This document shows, in pieces, positions 1 to 12,350 of a stretch of DNA of 64,000 bases. Numbering within the stretch: position 1 is the first letter of the stretch; the number at the start of each line of letters is the position of its first letter. This DNA comes from Meghimatium bilineatum (taxonomy: Eukaryota > Mollusca > Gastropoda > Stylommatophora > Philomycidae). The notes under the pieces were generated by a model, which worked only from the letters and a program-made list of their open reading frames with translations, did no database searches and was not told where the DNA came from. A program made the position numbers and the translations under genes. Location: contig CM067298.1 of NCBI GenBank assembly GCA_034231615.1, positions 28,116,483-28,180,482 of the forward strand, read 5' to 3'.

Positions 1-1870
1 CAAAAAATGAATAACTAACTTACTAGTGAGACAACATAATGAATAACTAACTTACTAGTGAGACAACATAATGAATAACTAACTTACTAGTGAGACAACA
101 TAATAATAAGTAGTTAACTTACTAGTGAGACAAAAAATGAATAACTAACTTACTAGTGAGACAACATAATAATAAGTAGCTAACTTACTAGTGAGACGAA
201 CATAATAATAAGTAGCTAACTTACTAGTGAGACAACATAATAAGTAGTTAACTTACTAGTGAGACAAAAAATGAATAACTAACTTACTAGTGAGACAAAA
301 AATGAATAACTAACTTACTAGTGAGACAAAAAATGAATAACTAACTTACTAGTGAGACAACATAATAATAAGTAGCTAACTTACTAGTGAGACAAAAAAT
401 GAATAACTAACTTACTAGTGAGACAAAAAATGAATAACTAACTTACTAGTGAGACAAAAAATGAATAACTAACTTACTAGTGAGACAAAAAATGAATAAC
501 TAACTTACTAGTGAGACAACATAATAATAAATAGCTAACTTACTAGTGAGACAACATAATAATAAATAGCTAACTTACTAGTGAGACAACATAATAATAA
601 ATAGCTAACTTACTAGTGAGACAACATAATAATAAGTAGCTAACTTACTAGTGAGACAAAAAATGAATAACTAACTTACTAGTGAGACAAAAAATGAATA
701 ACTAACTTACTAGTGAGACAAAAAATGAATAACTAACTTACTAGTGAAACAACATAATGAATAACTAACTTACTAGTGAGACAACATAATAATAAGTAGC
801 TAACTTACTAGTGAGACAACATAATAAATAGCTAACTTACTAGTGAGACAAAAAATGAATAACTAACTTACTAGTGAGACAAAAAATGAATAACTAACTT
901 ACTAGTGAGACAACATAATAATAAGTAGCTAACTTACTAGTGAGACAACATAATAAGTAGTTAACTTACTAGTGAGACAAAAAATGAATAACTAACTTAC
1001 TAGTGAGACAAAAAATGAATAACTAACTTACTAGTGAGACAACATAATAATAAGTAGCAACCACACTAGTGAGACAACATAATAATAAGTAGCTAACTTA
1101 CTAGTGAGACAACATAATAAGTAGTTAACTTACTAGTGAGACAAAAAATGAATAACTAACTTACTAGTGAGACAAAAAATGAATAACTAACTTACTAGTG
1201 AGACAAAAAATGAATAACTAACTTACTAGTGAGACAAAGTAATAATAAGTAGCAACCACACTAGTGAGACAAAATAATGAATAACTAACTTACTAGTGAG
1301 ACAAAAAATAAATAAATAACTTACTAGTGAGACAAAATAATGAATAACTAACTTACTAGTGAGACAAAATAATAAGTAGCAAACTTACTAGTGAGACAAA
1401 ATAATGAATAACTAACTTACTAGTGAGACAAAAAATGAATAACTAACTTACTAGTGAGACAAAAAATGAATAACTAACTTACTAGTGAGACAAAATATAA
1501 AGTAGCAAACTTACTAGTGAGACAAAATAATGAATAACTAACTTACTAGTGAGACAAAATAATAAAAAACTAACTTACTAGTGAGACAAAATTATAAATA
1601 ACTAACTTACTAGTGAGACAACATAATAATAAGTAGCTAACATACTAGTGAGACAAAATAATGAATAACTAACTTACTAGTGAGACAAAATAATAAATAA
1701 CTAACTTACTAGTGAGACAAAATTATAAATAACTAACTTACTAGTGAGACAAAGTAATGAATTACTAACTTACTAGTGAGACTAAATAATAAATAATAAA
1801 TATATAACGTACTAGTGACATAATATAATAAAAAGGTTAACTTACTAATGATGAAACATAATAAATAGCT
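1..1870. repeat. 31/35-bp minisatellite, open at left edge
   Basis: Tandem array built around the core CTTACTAGTGAGACAA. Two unit types are interspersed: a 31-bp form with AAAAATGAATAACTAA and a form of about 35 bp with CATAATAATAAGTAGCTAA. Every unit carries ACTAGT. Units become more diverged after about 1200 and the array decays at 1790-1870. It begins at base 1, so the true array is longer. No gene is present. Confidence 0.97.
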
Positions 1871-3160
1871 AACCAACCAAAAAAAAAATACCAGCAACAA
1901 AAATATTGCTTTCCCTCTCCACCCTCCCTCCCCCACACACACACACACTGCTGCAGGGAAGCACGAACATTATAGATTTGGCAGCTTACTTGCAGGATGC
2001 AATCATTCATCGCTCTCAGCCAAAACACATGATGTCGGTATTGTCCATTCATCAAGGTCAGTTACACATAAACATACACACAGCCCATGAATTTACTGAC
2101 ACATGAAATCTAATATTCATTGACCGTAACACACAATAATATTAATAATAACAAATCGTAGTTAGATGTATTTTCAGTTGAATGGAGCACACACATAACA
2201 ATAGATGTCACGAAACTATAGAGGCGTCTAATCTTTTACAGTCGAGATTTGAGTGCATTTCTATCAATGTCTTTTAATTAGAGAACAATGGCTTCTCCAA
2301 AACAATCTAGTTATTACGTCTACAATATTTGGATATGTTAGCACGGAGATTGTTATTACAAAATATGTTCTTAAAGGATTAGCATACTTCCACTAATAAA
2401 TAAGAAAATAAGGGCTAGATAGAGTACTGTGAATATGTGAAAACTGAATATGTGAGCGAGGGTCGCTGTGAACAGTGAATATGTGAGCGAGGGTCGCCAT
2501 GAACAGTGATATGAACAAAAAGTGACATGAGGTCTAGTCTGAAGGATGATAACTTGAAAATCAGCTGCAGTAGAAATATCATCAGCACATGTTAGCTCTC
2601 ACCGTTCTCCAAAGGGAGATAGTTCCAGCCATCACAAAAGTGATGAGGCGAGTTAATTAAATATTGCAATTTCATTTTTTAAGTTGATAATACTAGAGGG
2701 GTTGCTATATTAGCCATTTCATTTATCGAATGGGGTTATTTTAACTGTCACTAGCGATGAGATGTGGCCAGTTTTATCATTTCGTCCATTTTTGAAAATG
2801 TAGCTGCTTTCACGCATACTTTTTCATAAATCCTGTAAAATTGTTTTTGTTTTAGCTTTAAAAAAAAAATATAAATCAACTAAATTATGAATATTATCGC
2901 TTCCTTTCATGTATAAGAGTAGAAAGAAAGTACTTCTTGCAGACTTTCGATAATGTTCAAGTGGAAAACTTATTACAATACCGAGAAAAAAAAGAAGCAA
3001 AAAATTAAAACACTAATTATCATGATTACCAAAATCATTAGATAACAAACAGTGTTTAGATCTTAAGTACAAACTTTGCCAATACACAGAAAAAAAAGTA
3101 AATAAATGATTAATATGCACACGTTTCTTTAAAACATACATCTACACGGGTTGGTTTGAG
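1871..3160. other. No gene seen; AT-rich with a small duplication
   Basis: Short ORFs only. A CA run lies at 1934-1948. A segment of about 33 bp containing GTGAGCGAGGGTCGC is duplicated at 2450-2510. Nothing else recognisable. Confidence 0.6.
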
Positions 3161-3164
3161 TAGT

Positions 3165-3612
3165 AACATTGTAATACAATAGTGTGTATCCAGACTGACC
3201 CCAACAAGGCCGAAGGACTGAAAAAGTTTGTAAAGGCGCTCTTAAAACATCACTGACGCATTTCAACATATTCACAAATTCTTGGGAGAAACTTGCACAA
3301 GACAGATCCAATAGATGTTGCAAAATACAGAGTGGTACTGCATCTGCAGAGAACCTCAGGCACAATGATAGGCAACACAAACGTGCTAGAATGACCAGAG
3401 TAACGCAATGTCTCACAGACTTCTTTCACACATGCTTAGGAAGTGGTAGACAATTCCAGGCATGCAAACACTCATTTGGCACTGTCAGAAACATTGCAGA
3501 CATTGTCATCCCAGTTGAGCTGAATGGTCATCATCGATTCAGATGGACGAACAACAGTGTGTGTTTATCTCCGTGCAGTGAAGACTGCTCAGCAAGTAAT
3601 CATATAAGATGA
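3165..3612 (+). pseudogene. LINE-C 3' fragment (RT C-terminus)
   Basis: Decayed C-terminus of a non-LTR retrotransposon polyprotein. Near 3210-3350 the plus frames read GALKTSLTHFNI and SWEKLAQDRSN, which match the post-RT segment shared with copies at 46207-46681 (TSLQVFEIDQDTLEELAHNR) and 43330-43610. The open frame from 3391 continues through CLGSGRQFQACKHSF, the degenerate counterpart of the CPNC...H finger seen at 46.3 kb. It then reaches IPVELNGHHR, the counterpart of PDELDGHRR at 24.8 kb, which marks the 3' end of this family. Frameshifts make it non-functional. The endonuclease and RT core are absent, so this is a 5'-truncated insertion. Confidence 0.7.
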
Positions 3613-4100
3613 CTGTTTACGTTGTTAAGATTATAATAATGCACTTCCCGGTTATAAAAGTTGTGATCAGCGCAGGTTCACAAACAAATAAGTAAATAAT
3701 AACGACAACGGTAATATTTTTAATTTTTAAGTCAATACCTTTTCCATTAGAAACAAATTAAAATGTGCAGTGATACTATATTTTACTGAAGATATTGAAT
3801 TGGAAATAGCATTTTAGGTTTTACACGTTGCTGTTTGATTGATTTCACAATTCAGCATGGACGAAAGTCAAAAACGTATCACTAAACTGTGTGCTGGGGC
3901 AGGTTCATGGTCATTATTGCTGTTGTTAGAAAATGAAGAGAGTGTGGTAAATGAAGGGCAGATTGTTAGATCAATCAACAACCAATAGAGAATAATGCAG
4001 AGACCAAAGATGTAGTCTACTATGACAGTTCTGTCATTCTTTACGAGAGTTAAAGATGTGGGTTTCCCAATACAGTATGGGAAATGGTTGAACAGAGTTG
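3613..4100. other. No gene seen
   Basis: AT-rich sequence with short ORFs lacking recognisable motifs. Confidence 0.5.
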
Positions 4101-4471
4101 TATGCGTCAACAACCTCCAGTATGGGAATGAGGGTGGAATCTATTAAATGCTTCAACAACCTCCAGTATGGGAATGAGGGTGGAATCTGTTATATGCTTC
4201 AACAACCTCCAGTATGAGAATGAGGGTGGAATCTGGTATATGCTTCAACAACCTCCAGTATGAGAATGAGGGTGGAATCTGTTATATGCTTCAGCAACCT
4301 CCAGTAAGAGAATGAGGGTGGAATCTGTTATATGCTTCAACAACCTCCAGTATGAGAATGAGGGTGGAATCTGTTATATGCTTCAACAACCTCCAGTATG
4401 AGAATGAGGGTGGAATCTGTTATATGCTTCAACAACCTCCAGTATGAGAATGAGGGCGGAATCTGTTACAT
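4101..4471. repeat. 46-bp minisatellite, 8 copies
   Basis: Direct tandem units of 46 bp containing CAACCTCCAGTATGAGAATG and GGGTGGAATCTGTTATATG. Copies differ by a few substitutions. It ends about 65 bp before the SINE-1 copy at 4535. Confidence 0.95.
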
Positions 4472-4534
4472 CATCTTTGCGATGGCTCTCAGAAGAAATA
4501 ACGCTGAGCACGGCTGATATTGCACGAACTCGCC

Positions 4535-4812
4535 CCTGTGTTGCCGGGACCAGTGAGGGGAGCAAAGAATGGCAACACTGTTTACCTTCCATGCATGTCA
4601 TAAGAGGCGACTAAGGAGGTTATGTGATGGATTTGGCTGTCCTATCCCATATAGGGTCAGTGACCAAAAAATGTTATGCTGAAGTCTGATGTTTCAGGCC
4701 GAAAGGCGCAGATATCGAAGCATTACTGTAAACCATGACACAGCGGACTCCATTCTCCGGACTACATCCTGCTAATCTGCAGGAGTTTGAGAATGAACGC
4801 AGAAGAAGTATC
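4535..4812 (+). mobile_element. SINE-1 copy (~280 bp, GAA tail)
   Basis: Near full-length copy of the dispersed family. It holds TGTTGCCGGGA, GGGGAGCAAAGAA, GGCGACTAAGGAGGTTATG, CATATAGGGTCAGTGACC, GGCCGAAAGGCGCAGATATC and CTACATCCTGCTAATCTGCA, and ends in GAACGCAGAAGAAG. The same order occurs in the copies at 31764, 36808 and 37352. I see no clear pol III B box, so calling it a SINE rests on size, copy number and tail. Confidence 0.85.
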
Positions 4813-4868
4813 CAACTCTCAGTCCATTTTTTGAAGGTCCAAAGCAGATGATTGCGCTATGAATGGGT

Positions 4869-4871
<3 letters not shown>

Positions 4872-4934
<63 letters not shown>
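4872..4934. repeat. (TA)n microsatellite
   Basis: Uninterrupted AT/TA dinucleotide run of about 63 bp. Confidence 0.98.
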
Positions 4935-4937
<3 letters not shown>

Positions 4938-5366
4938 CTGCCATTCAGAAACTCGCATGGATCTACTGTTCATGTCATGCTGGAGTGCTCAGAACTAAAC
5001 GAGGTAACACGCTGGCTATAACGACATCCATGATTGGACTATGAATATGGACACAAGTAAGATCTTGAAATGAACACGGTATCACTTATGAAGGATGAGG
5101 AGGCACCGAGCAAATCAAAAGCACCAATACTGACTGAATTAATTTGGGATCAAACGTGGGACAAGCGGAGGAGCAAGAGAAATGGGTCGTCTTATCATGG
5201 ATATTTCCTGTATATCAGAATTTCAATTTTTTAATTAAAATTTCGCCTGTCTAATCGCTTACGGTGTTACGATGCGACTAAACCTTTTTTTTTGGATTGG
5301 AGGAGGAAGGCAGAGTTAATGGATATGTGTAACCAGCGAGATACAAGAGCAATCAGCATGCGTGAT
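4935..5366 (+). other. Possible LINE zinc-knuckle remnant, otherwise empty
   Basis: One plus frame near 4940-5000 reads STVHVMLECSELNEVTRWL, which resembles the C-terminal AKHILQECSEH segment of the RNase H LINE at 50.3 kb. The frame is then broken by several stops. The match is short and may be chance. No other feature seen. Confidence 0.25.
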
Positions 5367-5862
5367 CTTCCTTGTGTAAGTTAAGACGCGGCAACAACTT
5401 CCTCTTGTACGTTAAGACGGGGCAACAACTTCCTCATGTACGTTAAGACGGGGCAACAACTTACTCGTGTAAGTTAAGACGGGGCAACAGCTTCATCGTG
5501 TACGTTAAGACGGGGCAACAACTTCCTCGTGTACGTTAAGACGGGGCAACAACATCCTCGTGTACGTTAAGACGGGGCAACAACTTACTCGTGTAAGTTA
5601 AGACGGGGCAACAACTTACTCGTGTACGTTAAGACGGGGCAACAACTTACTCGTGTACGTTAAGACGGGGCAACAACTTACTCGTGTACGTTAAGACGGG
5701 GCAACAACTTACTCGTGTACGTTAAGACGAGGCAACAACTTACTCGTGTACGTTAAGACGGGGCAACAACTTACTCGTGTACGTTAAGACGGGGCAACAA
5801 CTTACTCGTGTACGTTAAGACGGGCCAACAACGTACTCGTGTACGTTAAGACGGGGCAACAA
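5367..5862. repeat. 31-bp minisatellite, ~16 copies
   Basis: Units of 31 bp of the form TCGTGTACGTTAAGACGGGG followed by CAACAACTTAC. The left three or four units are the most diverged and the central ones almost identical. Confidence 0.97.
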
Positions 5863-5938
5863 TGTGTTTGCTAAGAATACGTCAATATCGATTCGGAAAA
5901 CTATACTATATCCTCATCTTTATATATGCACATAGAAA

Positions 5939-5939
5939 G

Positions 5940-6007
<68 letters not shown>
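5939..6007. repeat. (GATA)n(GA)n compound microsatellite
   Basis: About ten GATA units pass directly into a GA run of about 28 bp. Confidence 0.97.
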
Positions 6008-7136
6008 GCAGAGAAAGCGCGTGCTGCTGTACAAACAAGAATTTCTTAATTTTAACGTTACACTACGACGAATATAAATCAAAACTACGGTACTATGCAA
6101 TTATTTTATTCGATTAGACAATTCAACAACTAGCACACAGTTGGTGTTCAGTTGAGCAATGTAAGTGTTCAACACACAGACATATTCACATGTCAATTCC
6201 ATCTCAATCTACAATCTGGAACAAACGTAATAGTTGTTTAAATATTACAGAACCCCCCTTATTTTCGAGAGCACCAACAAACGATTTATTTCTTGGCATG
6301 TTCTTTTTCTATATCAAGTCGAATAGAGCTTGGAATAATTGAAACATTCTGCAATGTGTTTCTAGTTATGGTTATACAAGAACAAATAGTAGAGGATTGA
6401 CTTTTTTGTACCAGGGTACCACATTTTTACTCCGTCTATCTTTACAAAGCGGAACGTCGTCTTCAGAGTGTACCACTCATAGTACATAACTCAGTTGATT
6501 AAAGCGATAACCCCAGGGGATATCTGAAAATATCCATTTTGTAAACACCATGTCACAACAACAAACGAGATACATGACATCTTCAGTGCAAAGAGAACTT
6601 CTTAACTACAGCTACATGTTGCAAGATAAAGATTTTGTTTACATAAAATCAACATGAAAAATACTATTTCTGAAGATGATCATCACTTTGGACATGCATT
6701 GCACATAGACAGTAGAATATCCTAGTGTCATGCGCTGCTTTGTTGGTTAGCACGGGAGTGAGACTAAGAGAGTCCACCCCTGCAGAAAGTCAGGAAGGGG
6801 GAGAGTCCCTAACAAATTCGACTGTGTATTAAATCATCTTCTGGCACCGCCTATAGTTCTGCCTGTTTCCAAGCGTATTGGCAATGTTTCCCTATGAACT
6901 AATCAAAGAGCCGAGAGGGGGTTAGTGCAAATTGACAAGGCACTTTTTTCATAAAACCTGGCATGGCTCAGAAATCATGTGTAAGATTTTGAGATCCTCA
7001 TAGTCTATTTAAAACTGTGCACTAAGCGACTAAACTGACTTGTACATTCTACCGTATGTAAAGATGTAAACAAAGGTCATCAAAATTATTATTGTATCTT
7101 GCGATCCATGGATTATTTCATTCTCTAGGGCACTAG
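6008..7136. other. No gene seen
   Basis: Short ORFs only. It holds one copy of the short motif GGAACGTCGTCTT near 6450, shared with 26630. Slightly GC-richer near 6730-6920, with no recognisable content. Confidence 0.5.
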
Positions 7137-7486
<350 letters not shown>

Positions 7487-7559
7487 TTTCCTCCCTCTTT
7501 TCCCCTTTACGGATGTTGAGGGAGATACAATGTTCTTTTCTCGCTTTTCTGGCAGCGCC

Positions 7560-7915
7560 AGATAATGTTATATGGTGTTCATGTAAGTCACTTTGATGTT
7601 GTCGACCCAGCGTACTCTAGGTCTACCCCTGCCTCTTCTTTCTGCTTCTTCTCTCTGCATATACTTGTATAAACTAATGAATCGAACTCTATTCTTTCCA
7701 GATGACCTAACCACTGCATTTGTTGATTTTGTATGTATTGTAGAATTAATATGGCACCCAGGCTTTCTCTTATGACCTCGTTTATAATTCTGTGTCTTCT
7801 GGTTACTCCTATGGCTTTTCTCAAACATCTCATCTCTGTTGTAATCAATTGTCTTTTATGGTTGGTTGTTAAGGACCATGTTTGACATTGGTAGCACAGA
7901 GCTGGAGTGAAGATA
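7560..7915 (-). pseudogene. LINE-A 3' fragment (RT C-terminus)
   Basis: The minus strand encodes the C-terminal region of an RTE-like retrotransposon. It has LCYQCQTWSLTT, then EMRCLRKAIGVTRRHRIINE, QQMQWLGHLERI and, in a shifted frame, [15 protein letters not shown]. The order matches the fragments at 57718-57984 and 59366-59806. One frameshift separates the LGHL block from the GRPRVRW block. Endonuclease and catalytic RT motifs are missing, as expected of a 5'-truncated dead copy. Confidence 0.8.
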
Positions 7916-8034
7916 CTAGTTAGATAGACGATAGACTAGAAGATAGAAGAGGGCACTAGTCAACCTCATCATTCTTGTATAAACAAATCAAAGAATTAGC
8001 TCATTTGCTGGAACACTAGTCATGAACCACAATA

Positions 8035-8220
8035 ATTTCTGGATAAAATAGTTTTCAAAACAAGTGGTATTAGTTCAATCGCTAGGGAGATAGATTATCC
8101 CCAATGGTTCTGGGTTCATTCAGAAGAATTTCTTCAGTCAATTCAGTTTTATAAATGGATACTTGATTCCAAGATGATGAAGGTACACATCGAGTAACTG
8201 CATCGAACTCTATACTTCAA
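8035..8220 (+). mobile_element. Possible degenerate tRNA-headed SINE
   Basis: TAGTTCAATCGCTAGG and GGTTCTGGGTTCATTC resemble the A and B boxes of a tRNA-derived promoter at plausible spacing. TATAAATGGATACTTGATTCC further on recalls the TAAATGGGTACCGGATT core of SINE-2 at 42.7 kb. Heavily decayed. Confidence 0.3.
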
Positions 8221-8257
8221 ATAAAGTTGACTTTTCGTAATGTGATGTTGGATGCAC

Positions 8258-9068
8258 ATCACACAAACTTGACATTAGACAGTCCACGAAGCAGACATGG
8301 AGAAAGTTAAACAAACTGGACATTAGACAGTCCACGAAGCAGACATGGAGAAAGTTAAACACAAACTGGACATTAGACAATCCACGAAGCAGACATGGAG
8401 AAAGTTAAACACAAACTGGACATTAGACAGTCCACGAAGCAGACATGGAGAAAGTTAAACACAAACTGGACATTAGACATTCCACGAAGCAGACATGGAG
8501 AAAGTTAAACACAAACTGGACATTAGACAGTCCACGAAGCAGACATGGAGAAAGTTAAACACAAACTGGACATTAGACATTCCACGAAGCAGACATGGAG
8601 AAAGTTAAACACAAACTGGACATTAGACAGTCGACGAGGCAGACATGCAGAAAGTCAAACACAAACTTGACATTAGACAGTCCACGAGGCAGACATGGAG
8701 AAAGTCAATCACAAATTGGAGAGGAAAGACAGGTTGAATCCACACGGCAGACATGGAGAAAGTCAAACAAAAACTGGGCATTAGACAGTCCACGAGGCAG
8801 ACATGGAGAAAGTCAAATACAAACTGGACATTAGACAGTCGACGAGGCAGACATGGAGAAAGTCAAACACAAACTGGACATTAGACAGTCCACGAGGCAG
8901 ACATGGAGAAAGTCAAACACAAACTGGACATTAGACAGTCTACGAGGCAGACATGGAGAAAGTCAAACACAAATTGGAGAGGACAGACAGGTTGAATCCA
9001 CAGGGTAGATATGGAGAAAGTTAAACACAAACTGGACATTAGACAGTTCTCGAAGCAGACATGGAGAA
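8258..9068. repeat. 50-bp minisatellite, ~16 copies
   Basis: Units contain CATTAGACAGTCCACGAAGC, AGACATGGAGAAAGT and AAACACAAACTGGA. The left half has the CGAAGC/AAGTTAA subtype and the right half CGAGGC/AAGTCAA. Near 8715 and 8970 a variant containing GGAGAGGA and CAGGTTGAATCCA replaces part of the unit. Confidence 0.95.
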
Positions 9069-9070
9069 AC

Positions 9071-9458
9071 GAGTTACGGCATTTAATCCAGGAAATTAAA
9101 TATCGATTTCGGGACTGATATGAACACATTTGGACATTGAACAGATCCGAGAGAGAACCTCATTGATTATTTGTATAGATCACTCATCTTGAGAAAAGAC
9201 TCAGAACATAATGCGTTTCATGTTGTTCACTGACAACGTAATAAGTAATAATTGTAAAATCAACTGTAAAACAACAGGCTAGACTTCCAACAAGGTAATG
9301 CAGTTTTAGTAATCTCTGGTAGCACACATAATAACACACACAAATAGATGTTTCGACAAAAAGGCGTTTATCAATAACACAACATAACACACGATGAGTA
9401 AGAAATGGCACTGTTCATGTTAACATAATAATTAATTATTATTTATTTTCCTTTAAAA
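9071..9458. other. No gene seen
   Basis: AT-rich, short ORFs without motifs. Confidence 0.5.
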
Positions 9459-10678
9459 ACTAGCCTATGCCCGGTCTGTTTGAAAAAAAAATGCATCTTT
9501 GATGTTAATAATAATGAAACGTATTTACGAGTACATTTTACTCTTTGAAGGCCCTAAGTAGTGTCCTCTGTGAAAATATGACATTATTCAACTTTTTTAA
9601 TGAAACATAAAATTCAATACTACATTTTTGCCGTTAGAGAGTTGCAGGTAGGTATCGCTTGTGTGATAAATCCGCATGCCTTAGCTGTCGTCACGTCATG
9701 TTTAGCTTGGGTTTTATTTTTGTATTTACACTCTCACGTATTCTCCTTGTGGATAATTTTAATTTTATTGATCACTTTGTTTATACGTTATAAGGTCATT
9801 ATTATGTGAACGTGAGCAGTGTAGTTTCTTACTATCGTGATTTATGCAATGCTCTTGATAAAGATCTTTCAGTCAAAACGTTCATCTGTGTGTTTTATTA
9901 TGCACGTTGTCAGAGATTAGCGAAGCTTAATTTTCCGTTTGCAAGTTTCGTTTACATCGTTATTTATGGTTACATATAAATAAATACATAAGATACTTCT
10001 TATAGAATTTATTTGACCGTTTATTCTTGGACACAAAAAGAGGGAAAAAGAAGGTAACCATCGTGCTTTGTGATATACATAAAGATGATGCAACATCAAA
10101 GAATATGAAGATCTTTGATCAAACCATCAACACACTTCGTCCTAATTTATGTTATCATCATTGTCTTTATCAACTTTTTTATTAGTAGTGGAATGTATTT
10201 TCGGCACATGTTTACTTATTCATTATTATGCTATGTGATGTCCTTAATGTGCGGAACAAACTCTTAATTTTTTCCGATGTCTATACGTATCTTTATGACG
10301 GCTGATTCAATACTTTAGTGTATACACACCTAACAGCAAAAATATTTCTATGTCATTATTCTTGGTTGATCAGACGAATCCCATTTTTTTCCAATGATCA
10401 CTTTGCCCATACACCGTGTTTTTTGCTAATGAAAATCACGAATCAGTCATTGATCAGCCACTTTGTGAGGCAATATATATGGATGGCTCATTCATTGATT
10501 TGTTTTCTAGTGGAAGACACTACAAGGACTTATTAAAAATTTTCTACGAAAAAAATATTTTCATATTTTGACATAAAGCACAATGCAAGTCATTCACTGA
10601 GTACAATGTAAATACGTTGCATTATTTTCAACATCAAAGATGCCGTCATATTGAAACAGACCGAGAACAGGCTAGATA
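9459..10678. mobile_element. Candidate non-autonomous DNA element with inverted ends
   Basis: The segment starting at 9459 (CTAGCCTATGCCCGGTCTG...) recurs in reverse complement ending at 10678. Shared words are CGGTCTGTTT, GCATCTTTGATGTT, AATAATG, AACGTATTTAC and AAAATATGA, spread over about 110-130 bp. The arms diverge between these blocks. Both outer ends lie at a TA within CTAG, which would fit a TA target duplication. The interior (about 950 bp) is AT-rich with no transposase. It could instead be two unrelated inverted copies of one repeat. Confidence 0.45.
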
Positions 10679-10679
10679 A

Positions 10680-10830
10680 GGGACTGTCCATGAATTACGT
10701 CAGTATTTGCCATATTTTGACCCCTCTCTCTTCTCCTCTCAATAACTGACAAGTATTCAGAGCCCCTACCGCTCACACTTCTCCAACAGCCCACACAAAT
10801 CCAGCATTATGTAATGACGTGAATGTGGTT
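10680..10830 (+). repeat. Dispersed repeat: GGACTGTCCATGAATTACGTCA end
   Basis: Begins GGGACTGTCCATGAATTACG and continues into a C/T-rich stretch (GACCCCTCTCTCTTCTCC). A similar composition, with TTTATAGACAGCC and AAATGACGTAA in the opposite orientation, lies at 58600-58950. This suggests two decayed copies of one family. Confidence 0.35.
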
Positions 10831-11190
10831 TCCTACTACAAATAAGTGCTACGATTTAAGTTCACTCGAAACTTGTGGAGAATCAAGTCCCAGGAATGGC
10901 ATGGATACCAAAAATATAGTGGAAAATGGGGGACAGCTGGCACTTGCTGTTCATATAAATAATCGTGTGGTCAACCCAGTCACTCTGAACAGGGTATTGA
11001 GAAGCATGCCATGTGAATGTTAAGAAATAGCATCCTCTCTAAGCTATAAGCAATCAATGATACAATAGATTTTGGATACATAACAATGTGCTATCCTATT
11101 TGTATACCCTATACAACGATCCAGTTACGGTATGACAGGGTGTTGATCAATATTGCGTCTTGGCACATGAATCATACTTTTCTTCACCCT
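10831..11190. other. No gene seen
   Basis: A short ORF at 10823-11023 has no recognisable motif. Confidence 0.4.
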
Positions 11191-11325
11191 GCATAGCCAG
11201 TTTCAATGATGTGCATGACCCCAGCATAACCAGTTTCTTAGAGTTGCATGACCCAAGCACAGTCAGTTTCAATGAGTTGCATGACTCCAACAACGCCACT
11301 TTCATTAAGTTGAATCAGGAAAGTG
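11190..11325. repeat. Degenerate ~39-bp tandem repeat, 3-4 copies
   Basis: Units share CAGTTTCAATGAGTTGCATG with variation. In one plus frame they read SFNELHDPST-like, but the short ORF shows no other protein character. Confidence 0.7.
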
Positions 11326-11336
11326 TTTTCATTTTT

Positions 11337-11578
11337 CAGCGTTCTTTCTCAAACTTCTGCAGATCCATAGGATAACTACAGTTCGGAAAACGAAATACAC
11401 TCTGTCGCGGTATACAGCTTACCTGCTTTATCTGTGCCTTTCGGTCTTACAAATCTGACTTCAGCATGGCGTCTGGGTCACATTGACCCCATAAGGAATG
11501 GGATAGCCACTCCATCCGGAAACTTTCTTAGTCATCTCTTATAGCATGTATGGGGCAGATGGCACCATTCTTAACTCC
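11337..11578 (-). mobile_element. SINE-1 copy, diverged
   Basis: The GAA-tail end lies at 11337 (TTCTCAAACTTCTGCAGAT). It continues through CTTTCGGTCTTACAAATCTG, TCAGCATGGCGTCTGGGTCA, GGAATGGGATAGCCACTCCA and TTAGTCATCTCTTATAGCAT. The order matches SINE-1 in reverse. The 5' end is missing or decayed. Confidence 0.75.
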
Positions 11579-11839
11579 TGTTTTGGCATCGTCAATAGAT
11601 AAACGAATCAAGAAAACTATATTAAAAATCAACTACAATAACACACGGCTCATTTTCTACTGGAATTAACTTCTCTGATAAAGTAGTTAAGTATTTCTCT
11701 TCAGAAATTTTGAACTATATTTTGTGTGGATATTATTCGAATAGTATCAGAGATTTTACATATTTTAAATGTGTTCTTATGTTAATTTATCATTACGATT
11801 CATCGTGTGATATATTCTTTCCAGAACGTGGTCTTCCTT

Positions 11840-12350
11840 ATGGATTATCTGAACGAGTTGGCCTGCCGCAAATAGTAAATTATATTGGCCTGTCGCAGCT
11901 GGAGACAAGTTTAAGTAATCTGTAACGTCATTACACCATCGTCGTTTTAGACGCTCTCTTTACCTGTTGCCGTTGACTCTGCCTTCGGCAATTATTTTCC
12001 ACGCTGTTATGTCTCTTTATATGACCATAAAAACGCACCATTCTTGTTATGATGGTATTAAGGAGCCATTCCTCTTCGACGTTTATTGATCTTAACACTT
12101 CTTTGATTTGTCTTTTGAGCTATGATATACGTAATTTTTTCTGTAGCATCTCATTTCGAAAGCAGCGATTCTCTTTGCTACTGTTTATTTAATGTCCGTG
12201 CCTCACAACCGTATATTGCCACTGGAAATATGCACGTCCTTATCATACATAGTTTAGCTAATCTGCTAGTACTTTCCCAAAGATTTTTCATTTGCGCAAA
12301 TTTCAATGTCGCCATTGCAATTCTCTTCGTGATTTCTACAGTGTAGTCCA
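11840..12350 (-). pseudogene. LINE-B 3' fragment (RT C-terminus)
   Basis: Minus-strand frames read VEITKRIAMATLKFAQMKN, then CIFPVAIYGCEARTLNK, EEEWLLNTI, RFYGHIKRHNSVE and CNDVTDYLNLS. These are collinear with 56200-56680, where the copies read CVFPVATYGCEAWTLNK and FFGHIKRHDGME. This is the thumb and C-terminal region of an RTE-like polyprotein. Stops and frameshifts separate the blocks, so it is a fossil. The catalytic RT core is absent. Confidence 0.75.

Noticed and set aside
5367-5862. CRISPR-like appearance of the 31-bp array
   Set aside because: Units are contiguous with no variable spacers, and the context is eukaryotic.
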